Below, piece by piece: positions 22,666 to 35,900 of a DNA stretch of 64,000 bases. The notes beneath the pieces were generated by a model. The model did no database searches. It saw only the letters and a list, made by a program, of their open reading frames with translations, and had not been told where the DNA came from. How positions within the stretch are numbered: the stretch's first letter is position 1; every line of letters begins with the position of its first letter. Source of the stretch: Agelas oroides (taxonomy: Eukaryota > Porifera > Demospongiae > Agelasida > Agelasidae); assembly GCA_949130485.1 (NCBI GenBank), contig OX422190.1, positions 2,441,281 through 2,505,280 of the forward strand, read 5' to 3'. Both the position numbers and the translations under genes were made by a program.

Positions 22666-23285
22666 CACCCTTGTTTCTATAGTAACAGGTTGGTAGTATT
22701 TTATATATACTGACAGGAAGTTGCAGATTCTGTTTTTCAATTCCGTCTGAACTGAAGCAGTAGTACTCAAAACCTGTAAGGATTCACAACCAACTGGCTC
22801 ACTGTTACATGTCGCTTGTCGGACTGTACAAGCAGCAAGTGCAAAGTTCACTTATGCGATCTAATGCTGTTACCAAAGCCTGCAAGTGGACTTGGCATAT
22901 GGCACTTGTACAGTTTGACAAACAACCTGAAAACCTTGACTTGGTATGGCTTTATAATTTTGCAGTTTTTGTTCAAAGACTACAGTGCTACATTTCCGAT
23001 CAAAGGGAATTGAAAAACTTGGTACCACAAGAGGTTGTAAAATGATGTTTCCTATAATTATGACAACTACCCTGTATGTTGACTAATAAACATAAATCCC
23101 AGACTATAACATGCATTATGTGTGTTATTAGTAAACATGCAATGTAGTTTACACTGTAAACAAGGTAGCTTATAGGAAACATCATTTTACAACTTCTTGT
23201 GGTATATGAAACAGAATCTACAACTTCCTGTCAGTATATGGAAAATAATACCCACCTGTTACTATAGATACAAGGGTGTACTGGA
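22666..23285. mobile_element. Nested foldback element
   Basis: Outer arms 22666-22745 and 23206-23285 match as inverted repeats (CACCCTTGTTTCTATAGTAA against the right end). Inner arms 23022-23060 and 23165-23205 continue the same terminal repeat (GTTGTAAAATGATGTTTCC). The left arm is interrupted at about 22733-23018 by a second element with ends GTTTTTCAATTCC / GGAATTGAAAAAC. Confidence 0.7.
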
Positions 23286-23307
23286 GAATATAACGCATTA
23301 TGCATGT

Positions 23308-23396
23308 TAGTCTGGGATTTATGGTTTATAATAACCACGCTTGTCCTCAGGTTCAGCCATCGCAGTTGGGTGGTTATTGACCATAAATCCCAGGCT
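23308..23396. mobile_element. 90-bp hairpin element
   Basis: Arms CTGGGATTTATGGT...ATAACCAC and GTGGTTATTGACCATAAATC are inverted repeats around a 35-base loop. Confidence 0.7.
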
Positions 23397-23917
23397 ACCA
23401 TGCATTAATCTATTGCTTGTTGCTTTATTGCTTGCACTTATCCATACTGCAAGTAACAAAGAGCCAAACGTAGTTGGGAACAATCTAGTAGTGAAAAGTG
23501 TGTACACATCCTTATTAATATCACCTGACCCCCCCCCCCACACACACACACACATGCAACTAGTGTTTTTGCATGCATGGTTAAGCTTATAATCATTGAA
23601 ACTATTTTAGTACGTAACAAGCTAGCTAGCTAGCAAACTTTATTATTAGACCATCACGTAAATATAACCAAAGGGATGACTACTAAGTGATCGGTTTGCC
23701 ATGGAAACACCAGTGACAGCTGAAAAGAATGCCAAACTTGCTCTAGACTTGCATAAAAGAATATCTGCACTAAGTTAAAAGGATGATGGCTATATAGTAC
23801 CTTTGATAAAGAGCAATTGTCTATAAGGTGAGAGTGCATAGTTGTGTATATATAACAATCTACAGCATAACTAGTCAAAAACAACTGAATCCTATAGTTG
23901 ATAGCATCAGCTGTTAG

Positions 23918-26900
23918 CTACTTTTTGGCTGGTGTGCTTGTGTAGGGGAATGTGTAAGCAGAGTGGGATGGTGCAGCACTGCCCGGGCTCAGAAATGAGC
24001 GAGTGGGGCTAACAGCTGATGTGCTAGGGCTGTAGTGGCTCCTGACTTCGCTGGGAGAATCATGTTGCTGCAACAGATTCATGGCAGATTTGTTGAGCTT
24101 TGAAGTTGCACGATCAATTGCATTGGGGCTCTCCAGGTCATTTGACACAAACTCGTGAACTGAATCTCCTAGGACGGACCGCAGACTCTGAATGGCTTCC
24201 TCCTGTTCCTTGGCTCTTTCAATATATTCCATTTTCTTGCGCTTGTTGTCATGGAGTTTGCTCTCTAACAAACGAACCTGTCAACAAAGTAATAAAAACA
24301 ATAACTCAAAACAAGGCGTACACATTTTGGCTGGCAGGTGGTAATATTTCAGGTGGTAATTAGTGTTGTTTTAGTTACTGGTTTTCTATTTTAGTTTTAG
24401 TTTTAGTTTTTTTCATCCATGAGACTAGTTTTAGTTTTAGTTATAGTTACTTTGCAGCTCAGAAACAAGTTTTAGTTTTAGTTTTAGTTATTTTGCAGCT
24501 CAGAAACAAGTTTTAGTTTTAGTTTTAGTTATTTTGCATCTCAGAAGCAAGTTTTAGTTTTAGTTTTAGTTGGGAACTTTAGACTTACTTTTAGTTTTGA
24601 TTATAGTTATTTGTAGGAAAACAAGAATATCTTGCATCTAAAACAGGTTTTCTGCATATACTAAATACTGTTGTGCATCGTTCCCAGAATAATACCCACT
24701 TTCATGTCTTGGAACAATATTTAGTTTTAGTTTTAGTTATTTTGCATCTCAGAAGCAAGTTTTAGTTTTAGTTTTAGTTATTTTGCATCTCAGAAAGAAG
24801 TTTTAGTTTTAGTTTTAGTTATTTTGCATCTCAGAAAGAAGTTTTAGTTTTAGTTTTAGTTCAATTACTAAAAATGCTAACCTGTTACTAAAATATATTT
24901 TAGTTTTAGTTTTAGTTAACTAAAACAACACTAGTGGTAATGTCTTGAAACAAGATTAGGTACTTTTCAGGCCTGGGGAATACGAACTTTGCCAAACTGT
25001 CATATCTAGCAAATGGCATCATGCAGACAATTCATGTAGCATTTACTGAGCTGCAATTGGACAACTTCAGAAAAAGTGACCTACAGTTTAAAGATAATGT
25101 GCATATCTACATATATACAAATAGTCTCAGAAGTCTGTCTTTCCATCACAAATTTTGTCTCTCAGCTTTTCTCCAAAGCTATGAGACAAAATATTGACCA
25201 GAAAGCCTGGGGTGAGGCTATAATTGAAGAGCTCAGGACCAGACTGGTCTAACTTTAAAATTACATCATATTCGTCTAATTATACCGCATCATGCATCAT
25301 CATGCATTACGGAACATGTATCACACTTGGAGATATATAGCAGGAAACTACTAGGAACTCTTAAGGTGGTGTGGTGTGGTGGGCTATTTGTTTGAGCAGA
25401 TTTAAAGTGTGCTAGGTAGTGAGGTATGATATACTAAGAGAGACACTCTTTGTAACAATTTGACCGATCTGGTTCCAAGCTCTTCAATTATACAAATAGC
25501 CAACCTTAGTTTCTAGCTGCTCTACTGTCTTCTTGTAGCTCTGTTCTTTGCCGGTCCATTGGGTATCCCTTAGCCTCTGGGCTCCCTGCAGTCGGTCCAC
25601 CTCCTGTGCCATCCCCTTTAACCTGCAGAGAAGATCCACTGTTCCCATGGAGTTACAATCATCGCTATTATGGTTAAAGTCCAGCACAGATGTAGCCTCG
25701 TTCCCAGGCCTTCCCACCGTCCAGTTTTTGATCGCTTGCGCAGTATGCAAAATGGAGAGGGAAGGCCTGGTCCATTTTATCACGTGAATGACGTTTTGTC
25801 TACCTAGGTCCACACAAAACAGCACAGAAGCTGATCAGAGTTTGCTATCTAGAAAGGTAACAAGCCGCACCAAAGATGGTCTTTTTTTCTCAGGTTGTGC
25901 CTCAACAACTAATACAACTCTCAATGCTGTCTTGTACTGAATATTTAGCTTCTCAATCACACCCCTCATGCAACTAGAGCTCTGTAGAGCACAGACCCCG
26001 CACGGCACAATAAGTACCAGTATGCACACCTAAATGTACACTTACACTTGTTGGTGTTCCTTTTCCTTTTCAGCCAGGCTGGTTCGCAGCTCCCTCACAC
26101 TACACATGAGCTCGATGTTCTGCTTGGAACTGGACACCAGAGATTGGTCTAGCTCTGACTTTTCCTTATGTTGGGTGGCCATGAGAACATCCAACCTTTG
26201 ACTCTGGAACTGGGCATCGGCAAGGTCACTCTTCAGCTGGGCATTCTCAGCCCGCACTTTCTGAAGATCCCTTCGATGTCGCTCAATCTCTTTTTCCAGG
26301 CTGCAGCAAAGGTTGTCGGTAATCTTTTTGCTTTCTGTTGCACTTTTGAGACTACCCTCCAGCTTTTCCGACTGCTCACTGAGAGCTAGTTTCTCTTGAA
26401 TCAATTCCACCAGTTGTGATTCAACCTTTTGTTTGTCATTCTCCTGTTCTTGGAGCTGCATCTCAACTGATTGAAGGTGAGTTGTGAGCTTGGCGTTTGT
26501 CATCTCCCCATCAGACACTGATCTCTCCAGCTCTACCACTTTGCTGTGCAGCTGTCTTCTTTGAGAATCGGTCTGAAACTGGCTCTGAGACAAAAGCCGT
26601 AACCTCTCTTCAAGCAACTTCTTCTCCCTTTTAACAGAATCACAGTGTTGCTGAATTTCAACTACCTTCTCCTCTTGAGCTATTTTCTCAATCTCAACTT
26701 CAGCAAGCTGTTTTTCAAGCTGCTGTATTTTGTCAAGAAGTTTTTTCTCACTTTCCCTGGAGTGCCAAAAAGACTGGTCCAAGCTCTTCATACTTTCTTT
26801 GAGAGATCTAAGTTGCCCTTCTGCTTCCTTGCAAAGCTGCTGGCTGCTTTCAAGCTTTTGTTGCAGCTGTGAGATTTCGGCTCCTTTCGTCTGATGTGTT

Positions 26901-29900
26901 CTCTGTAACTGAACAGCTTCAGCTCTCAAACTTTCAACTTCTTCCTCTAGTTGTCTCTTCTGTAACTCTAATTCCTGGACCTGTGTTCCAAGTCTGCTTT
27001 GCTCAATCTCATACCCAACCTGAGAATGGGCATACTTTTTCAATTTTGCATCACTCACCTGCTTTACCACTTTTTCATCTTCAAGCTGCTGTTTCAACTG
27101 TTGGACTTTGTTTCCTAGCTCTCTCTCTCGCTTCTCAAATCCTTGGATTGCATTTTTCTGAAGGTTTGCAGTCACTTCAGCGCTGTCACGTTGCTTAGAC
27201 ACAGAATCAAAGCTAATTTGCAGAGACGTTAGCGATGAACGCAAACTTTGCAAACGAGCTTCAAGAGATGCTTTCTCTTCTTCCATCAGTTGAATCTTTT
27301 TCTCAAGGGTTGTGGCAGAAGAAATTGCTTCCTCCTTTGACCGCTCAGCTGCAATGAGCCTCTTTTGTAGCTGTAGAATGGCATCTCTGATAGACCCAGC
27401 ATCCAGCTTCATTTTGGAAAGCTTTGAGGGGCTTTTCTGTCGGCAAAGAGGGTCAAAGGCATGAGTGCCACCCAGGCTAGATTGTAGGGATAAGTGGGGA
27501 CTAGTGAAGCTTGTACCTATGCCACTTTCAGCAAAAGAGGTGGAGAAGTGGTCAGATGAATCAAAGCTTCGGTCCTTGACTTTGACTGGGGAAGGATTCC
27601 CTGTGGGTTCTGCTCTAGCAGGGAAAGACAAACCTGGAACGGGGAGAGGTTCTTCACTATCTTCAACAGGCATGAGACCCAGTGTAACTTCAAGAACGCC
27701 AAGAAGTTTAGCGTACTTGGTCTGAAGATCCTTGTGAAGACCACCAGTGTAATTGAGCTGAGAAGTGAGGGAGGCTGTCTGCCTACTGCAAGCAGCCAAC
27801 TTTGAGTCCAGATCAGAACACTGTTGTTGCGAGGCCTTTAGAGTAGTCTCGAAGAAGCTTACTTTGTCCTGAAGGGAGTTCTTGGTGCTCCGAAGTTCTG
27901 ATATTTGAGACTGAAACTCAGATAGCTTGGCAGCATCCACCCTGCCCCGCAAGCGACAGCTTTCCTGCAACTTTTTGAGGTTGAGGCTCAGCTCGTTCTT
28001 CTCTTTCTCCAGACTGGAGGCCCTCAGTCTGTAGTTATCCAACTCCTGCTCCTTGAGCTCACAGGATTTGCTTACTACTTTCAGCCTATTTTCAACTGAC
28101 TCTAGTGTGCGAGCTAGAGCTTCCTTTTGTTCCTGTAGGTGGCTAACTTTCTCAAGGGCTGATTTCAGTTCATGTTGAAGCAAGTTGTTCTGATTCTCAG
28201 AACTCGTGAGAGTTGCCTGCAATGTGGCATGTTCAGAAACCAGTTTTGCATGCATTTGTTCCATTCTTGTGAGAGTCTGGTTGGACTTAGTAGCTTCAAT
28301 TCTGGACAAACTACGACCTTCTTCTGATTTTGCAAGCTTCTCTTCCAGGTTTGCAACTGTTTTTCTCACTTTGGCCAAGTTCCTTTGGACTGCCTCTAAG
28401 TTGCATCTAAGCTCCTGACACTCCACTCGCAGAGCCTCTTTCTCTTGAAGTGTACTCTCAAGTTGCCTCTGTGTCTCACCATATTGTGCCTTCATCCCCT
28501 CACTCTTGGCTTCCAACTGCCTTACAGTCATTTGGTCATCATCATGAGATTGCTGAAGGCGTGTGATGGTGTGGGAGGCCTCACGGAGTTGCACCTGGAG
28601 TGATTCCACCTGCCTACATGCTTCAGACCTACAAATTGGAAAAAAGAAAAAGGGGTTGTACATACAGTAGATAACATAGAGACTATTCACTCTATATACA
28701 AGTGTACACTAGACGTACTATACATACTAGTGTGCATAGTGATCGGATAAGTACAACCACCCCTAACTTAATTATTCACATGAAATAGCGGTTTCGTTCT
28801 CCTAGTCACCCCAGCATAGCTAATGAGGTCTGAAATGTGTCCTGCTGAATATTAGTGACTATGTCTGCCTCGTAAAACAAAGGCTTCTAGACTGTTCATT
28901 CTTTTTTTGCTAAATATTTGAAACGTTAGATCCAGAGGTAGGTGGTGATTCACTGATCCAAAAGAACAACTCAAAAAATGACTTTTTGTTTCTCTTAGGC
29001 AATGTATAATTATATAATCTGACAGTTTGTATACTGGGATGTAAGACTGCACATTTACATGGCCAATCCTCACCTGACTTGGTCCAGATTGCCCTGAAGT
29101 GCCTGAAGCTGTTGCTCAGTTGTAGTCAGCTCTGTCTCAAGTCGGTTTGCATTCAATTGAGATGTGTCCAGTTGGGCCTACAAGTGTGTGCAGAAATGTT
29201 AATGATGGGCATATTGCTCCACTGTACAGTACTTTTCAGAAGCTATAAATGCAAATTTAGTACACAATTAAAACCGTTCTATGTGTACCTTTTGCTCAGC
29301 TGCCATGTGGCTGGAATGCTGGTGTTGGCGACGTAACTCATCACTTTTCTCATCCAATAGTATCTCCAGTTTTGAGATCTGCTCTGCAAGCAAACTCTTC
29401 TCATCTTCCATGCTAGAGACAATGGAATCTTTCTCACGGGCCAGACGAGTTACTTCAGCATCATGAGCCCTTGACAAAGACTCGATTTCCTCTCGAAGCT
29501 GGGCAATGACTTCACGGTGCTGGTTTGTCATGGTGGTCATCTCACCAGTGTGGATCTCCTGCACTTCTCTCATTTGCCATTCAGCAGCTTCATGCTGATT
29601 CTGTAAGGTAATCTCAAGATTATTCTCTCGACTTTTGGCTCGTGCAATGGCATGTTGGAACTCCAAATCGTTCTCATTCTGCATTCGGATCAGCTCCTCT
29701 TCCTTGGCATGACTTATCCTGTCTTTCTCAATGGACAGATCACGCTTCTCCTGCTGAAGAACAAAGTTGACTTCCTCAAGTGAACTTTGGTTGAGCTCGG
29801 CAAGAACAACTCGCTTCTCAAGGTCCTGTAGATTCTGCTCTAGCCTCTCCTTCACTACTTTGAGTGAAGCAAGCCTTTCCTCAGAAATGTGATAGCTCTG

Positions 29901-32900
29901 CTGCAGTTTTGTCACTTCAGCACTTAGGCCGACTTTCTCACGAACAAGATCTCCCTTTTCTTGTGCCATTTTTGCAATTGTGTTGTTCAGCTTTCCTCTC
30001 TGAATCTGTACCTCTGCTAGGGCTTGCTTGCTCTTTCCCAGGGCCTCACTTAAGCTCAAAACTTCCTGTTTTAGGTGGTCTCTCTCATTCTGCACATCAA
30101 CCTTTGTCATTTTGGCCTGCCCGACACTCTTATCAAGCTGCTCCACCTGTTCAGTGAGATGAACGTTAGTATTCTTCAGCCTGTGCAGCTCACCTTCATT
30201 CTCCATTCTCAACCTTTGAAGTTCAACATTCTCCAGGTCTAGCTTTGATTTTGTCTCTGTCGCCTCTTGGAGGGACTTAGTGAGCTGTCGTTTCTCTATC
30301 TCAAGCTCTGTGTTTGCTGCTCGAAGTTGGTCGAGAGTGTCCATTGCAGAGGCTTCAGATTCACGCACGTCCTTCAGCTCTCTTTGCAGGTTTTCCTTCT
30401 CCATTTCAAGAGTGTCAATCATTAGCTTCTGTTGTGATATCTCTTTCTCAAGACCCAGTTTGACAGATTCCAGCTCTGAGAGTCTGACACGAAGACCTTG
30501 TGCCTCCTCCTCCACACTTCTCAGCTGCATCTCCAGCTTCTTTGTGGAGTTAGATTTGTTGCTCAGCTCCAGTTCACGGGTCTCCTTGGCCTGCTTCACC
30601 TGCTCAAGTTCATACCTATAGAAGTAGGATGAATACCAGTAGGGACGTTGGCAGTTACATGTAGTGGGAGACTACAACAAAACTTATACACAAATGCTGA
30701 ATGAGCTTTATGTACCTGAGGCTGCGAATGGTCTCCTCAAGGGATGAGTTGCTCTCTTCCATCTTTATCTTCTCCCGGATTAGGGCATCCAGTTGGGTCA
30801 TACTCTGTGCCAGCTGTGTCTCTGCCTCGTGCTTCTGACTGCTTGCATCCTCCAGTCGCTGCTCCAGCTCAGTCCTGGCTTTGGTCAGCTCCTGGAGGTT
30901 GCCACGGCTATGGGAAATGGCATGGAAACACAGGTAATAAAAGATACATTTGTGCATGAGTCACACGATAACTGCATAACCACATTCCTCAGTTTTGGTT
31001 AAAAATTAGCTGGGGGGGAGGGGGGAGGAGGGTTTATTACTATCATGTGAAAGACACCAATTTCTACTTGGATAGACGAAGTGGGGCAGGAGTCTGAGGA
31101 ATCTTGAGGACTTTCTGACTTGACAAAGTATGTGTGACCTTTAGGTTGGAGACTTCTCTCCTAAAATCTCATGGGCCACCCCCCCCCTCTGTTCTTTGCA
31201 TGTGGTAAGTTATAAGTTTGTACCATGATTGCAGGTCATTTGTCACCATTCTGGAGGTGGTGGTATGCGTCCTGACTTCCTCCTCCATTTCCCTCAGTCT
31301 GCACTCCTGTTGCTGAGAGCTTTCACGGACGGAAGACAACTGCACTTGGAGGGCCTATAGGTTTGCATGTATGCGTGCAACATGAGTGTCATGCCACTAC
31401 TTGGGAGGATTCACCAATGATGCATATTTACACTAAACTGTTGTCAGTTAGGAAGTTATATTTCAATAGTACAGAGTACAAACAAAACGTGGTGGGCAGC
31501 CATCTCCATAACTACCGTATGGCGAGAAATTTTCGCGGGACAAAATTTTCGCGGATTGGCCGCTGGCAAAGATTTCGCAAATAAATTTTCGCGATTCGAT
31601 GATCACAAAATTTTGCGTTTAAAATGTTCGCAGTCTGAGGCAAATCCGCGAAAACCGCAAAAATTTTGTCCCGAGAAAATTTCTCGCCATACGGTACATA
31701 TGTGGCAGTTCTAATAACATTATTATGTCGTGTATTGCATCTGAAGTACTCTATTACTTAAGGGCAGGATATCATAGAGGGTCATTGCTACGTTACAATT
31801 CTGATGCTACGTCAAATGCTCCATTAATCTCCATAGACGTTAGACCAACATCAAATGCTCCATTAAACTCCATAGACGTTAAGGGCAGGATTTGTTCATG
31901 TTGTGTAATACATGCCAAATATTACAGCAACTACATGGCAAGTGCATGTATGACTTATAGCAATACAGTATCTCGAATGCAGTAATGCTTATGTGACAGT
32001 GTAACATTGGCTTTCTCTTATTACATAGAAAAGTCGTCCATGCATGGTTGGATGCATGTAGTAGAGAATGCATGCAGTAGAGAATGCATGCATGCACCCA
32101 CCCACCCACACACACACACACACCTGTATGGTCTCATCTCTAGTGTCCACTCCATGTCTGACGACAGACACAGCCCAATCTTTCAGTCGAGTGATATCAC
32201 CAGCTGTACCAAACTTCTTAGGCTAAGGAATGCATCACAGAAACAGAACAACAGCCAATAATCTTCCAAAGTTTCATTATTAGAACATAATCATTTCATG
32301 CTATTGATCTATCCGCGCCCAGTCAGGGTTTCAGTCAATGTTAAACAACAGTTCTGTCTCGTGCACTAACAATCTCCTCAAGATCATTGTCAGACAGTTT
32401 GTCGGATGATTCTATTACGATTTTCATCAAGTTCAATAAGCTGAGCTTCCCTATATAAACCTACGTACCAAAAGGGACCTCTTATGCCCTCCCCCTTAAA
32501 AAAGTACCAAATTATTCAAAAGGGGCCTCATTTATGCCCCCCCCCCAGTTAAAAAATTATTCTAAATGAAACCCTGGCTAGTAGACCATCTCTCATTAGA
32601 CTGTAACAGTGTTGAGGCAAATGGTATATCCAAGTGTAGAAAGTGAACAATGTTCAACTCACTATGATTACAAAAGCTCAAAGATCATTGTGCAAAACAC
32701 ACTATTAAAACTTACGGGGCTATGCAACCACTGTGGTTGAATATCGTTGACAGGCTGTGCCAGAGAAAGATCTCCAGGAGCCTGTTCAGACTCCACCTGC
32801 TGTGTGTTTGGTGATGTTGGCATGGTAACGGCATCCTTCCCACTACACAGCTGTGCAGGTGCCGACTTCTTTCCCTCAGAAGGTGAGCCTTGGTTGTCTG

Positions 32901-35900
32901 AGAGAGTAAAAACTTGCATGATAGTGTCAAGGGCTGACTTGAGTACAAGGCTTTCTTTCTGTAGGGCAGAGAGTGATGCCTGGGCTTCCTCATGTTTGCT
33001 TCTAAGACTGTTTCGGTCATTCTCCTGAAAATCAAGGTAGAGAGTTGAAGGGTAAAAAGAAGAATGGAACGGTCTATTGACCAAGGATTTAGCTGTATGG
33101 AGAATAACCTACCAGCTCAGCACCAGAGGTTTCCAGGTGACTGATGACCTTTGACCTCTCCCGAGAGTTGTGCTCCATCTCATGCAGTGCACTGTTGGTT
33201 TTGTGCAGCTGCTGCTCATAGTCTGTCACCGACAGATCATGCCTTGTCTGGAGTGATTCATGTTCCAACTTCATAGCTGCAAACTCTGCCGTTAGCTGAA
33301 AGAGAGGAGGGAGACATGGGAAGTATAAAATGCCAATCAGGTTTTTTCATTTCATTTCAACAACCCCCTCCTACTCATATACATGTAATGAAATATTTCA
33401 CAGAAAATTTTTTTTTGTCAAAACTTGGTAGGGCAATATTGTGATAAAGTTTTGTTTCACCACTTAAGCGTTGCTGAAGCTCCACCCACTAACTTATGGT
33501 GCTTGGAAGTACTGTATCCCCAGGTGAATCTTGCTGCCTTTCTGTACTGACAGGCCTTAGCTACATGCTGGTCATTAGCTCATGTTGACAGCTAAGCAAA
33601 GGTATGATTGAAACAGTTACATTTGAAAGACAACTAACGCACACAAATGCAATGGTTAAAACTTTCACAATTTGGTGAGATTGGCAAAAAATTTATCTCT
33701 GGTGAAAACGCCCAGCACACCTCCCCTCATATCTGTGAGTCCTAGACCCTCCCTGCCCCCACCTTGGCACACTCCTGTTCCTTCTGTCTGAGGGCCACCA
33801 TCATTTTTTCCTTGATTGCCTTCTGCTGGGTAACCTCCCCCTCCACCTGCGACTTCACTCGCTCCGACAGAAGATCAAGCTCTCCTTGTGCCACTCCCAG
33901 CTCCCTGTAAGTATGGTGTGTGTATGTAATTGGGGAAGGATGATCAGGCCAAGCTGTTTCCTGGACTCAAGATCGTGCTCTGTAAATCAAGATACCAGAG
34001 CTTCAGAAGGAAATGATCATGTGAATTCCAGCAAATCTGAGATCTTGATTCCACGTTTCTATAAGCAACAAGTGACTAGTAAGCTAGGTACAGCTATAGT
34101 CTTGTGCCCAGACCCCACCCTCTCACTAACACTTTTCCACAGTCATGTGAGAGGGTGGGGTCTATGGACGACACTATGCTACATCATTCTACTTCCTATG
34201 ATTGTATTCATTAATGCTGACAGCAGGTAGCCTACACACTGTATTACCCAGGCTCATTTCCTATTTTGATGTGAGGGAAAGAGCCGGGTGTGAGGCTGGA
34301 CAACCAGCTCTTGTTTACCGTTGTATGGCAGCCTTCAGGTGGGCAAGTTCACTCTTCATGGTGGAGGTATCCTTGAGAGCAAGGGTCAGGCTCAGTTGGT
34401 GGGAACGTAGGGAGCGATCACACTCATGCTGTGGTGTGTGTGTGTGTGTGTGTATATTTTGACATTACTCAGTTCAAGCATCATCTGCTGTAGCACACTA
34501 TGAAACACAACTGCATTGTATAATACTGATATTGGATCACACATTGTATAACTGTAGCCCCTCCTTCCCACCACCTTCTTCTCTGCTTCTCCCCCTTCCC
34601 AATTCCCTCCCTCTCTTCCTCCTCTCACTTCAAAGTTCTTCTGTCTCCCTCAACTTCAGCCGAGTCTCTTTTGCCTCAGTTATGAGCTGGTGAGCATCCT
34701 TCCTAACTCCCTCCCTCCCCCTCTCACTCTCCTGCCAGCATGCTTCCCTCTCTCTCAACTTCAGCTAGGTCTCATTGTACCCAGTTGTAAGCAGGTGAAT
34801 GTCCTCCCTTCCCTCCCTCCCAACCACCCTTCCCTTCCCCCCTCACCTCAAAGCTCTCCTGCCAGTGTGTCTCCCTTTCCCTCAACTTCTGCTGAGTCTC
34901 GTTCCACCCCGCTGTGAGCTGGTGAACGTCCTCCATGAGGCGGCTGTTGGTGGCCTGAGCCTCCTCCAACTGCTGGCGAAGTTTGTTGTTGCTCATTGCA
35001 AGCTTCACAGCCCTGGAAGGGAGGGGGAGGGGGAAGAAAAAGAGATAGGAGGAGGAGAAATGGAGGGAGAAGAAATAGAGAAGAAAGGAAGAGAGGGAAG
35101 GAAGAAAGAGGAGGAGTGAGGGAGAAGGGAGGGAGGGGGAAGAGAAAGGGGAGGAAGGAAGGGGGAGAGAGAAAGTACAGTTGTGATACCAGTGCTAAAT
35201 CTTAGGCTAAAATAGGATGCTAGTACCACATGGGAATTGGGAGAGTGAGGAAGGAATGGAGGAGAGAAAGGGGAAGTGGAGGGAAGGACAGAGAGAACAG
35301 CGGACAGGAGTCTTGTAGCTGCAGACACGTCAACCAGCTAACCTGTGTTGGTGTTCCTCTACATTATCGACAGCTGTCCTCAGTTCCTCCTGGTGCCCCT
35401 CCCTCTCCTCCTGGTGTTCTCGCTGCAGTTCGATCACCCTCTCCTCCAGGTTCCGAATGGTTGCCACTAGCTCCTCCTCACGGACTTCCTCCTGTGACTG
35501 AAGGGAAGTTTCCAGCTCACTGCAATGTTCTTTGTATTCTAGTAGCTGGAGGAGGGGAGGAGGGTCAGGATGATAAGAGGAGTAGGGGGGAGGAGTTAGT
35601 GAAAGAGAAGAAGGTGGAGGAATAAGGGGGAAGTATATGAGCAGAACGGTGAGGTGGAGTGAGATAAGAAATAGCTAGCAGGAGGGAGAGGAGGAGCAGG
35701 AGGACAAAGAGAGGAGGAGGAACAGACAGAGAGACGGACAGACAGACCTCATTCTGGAGTTTCTCCACGAGTTCTTTCTGTCTCTCCTGGCCATCTTGGT
35801 AGGCACGCAGGTGCATGGAGTGCGTATCCTCCTGCTGCTTCAGTTGATGATGCAGCTGTTCATTCTCTCCATTCAGCTGTTGGTTCTGCAACTGAAGGTT

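Larger units (their letters stand above)
22501..23917. other. Convergent intergenic region full of foldbacks
   Basis: It separates the end of SLC45 copy 3 from the 3' end of rootletin on the other strand. No gene was found; it is largely made of nested inverted repeats (listed separately), a C-run with CACACA repeat at 23530-23555, and AT-rich sequence. Confidence 0.6.

Noticed and set aside
29864-30621. Long plus-strand frames (Ser/Cys/Leu-rich) at 29864-30157 and 30280-30621
   Set aside because: They are antisense shadows of the rootletin coiled-coil exon, whose splice phases and family motifs are clear on the minus strand.
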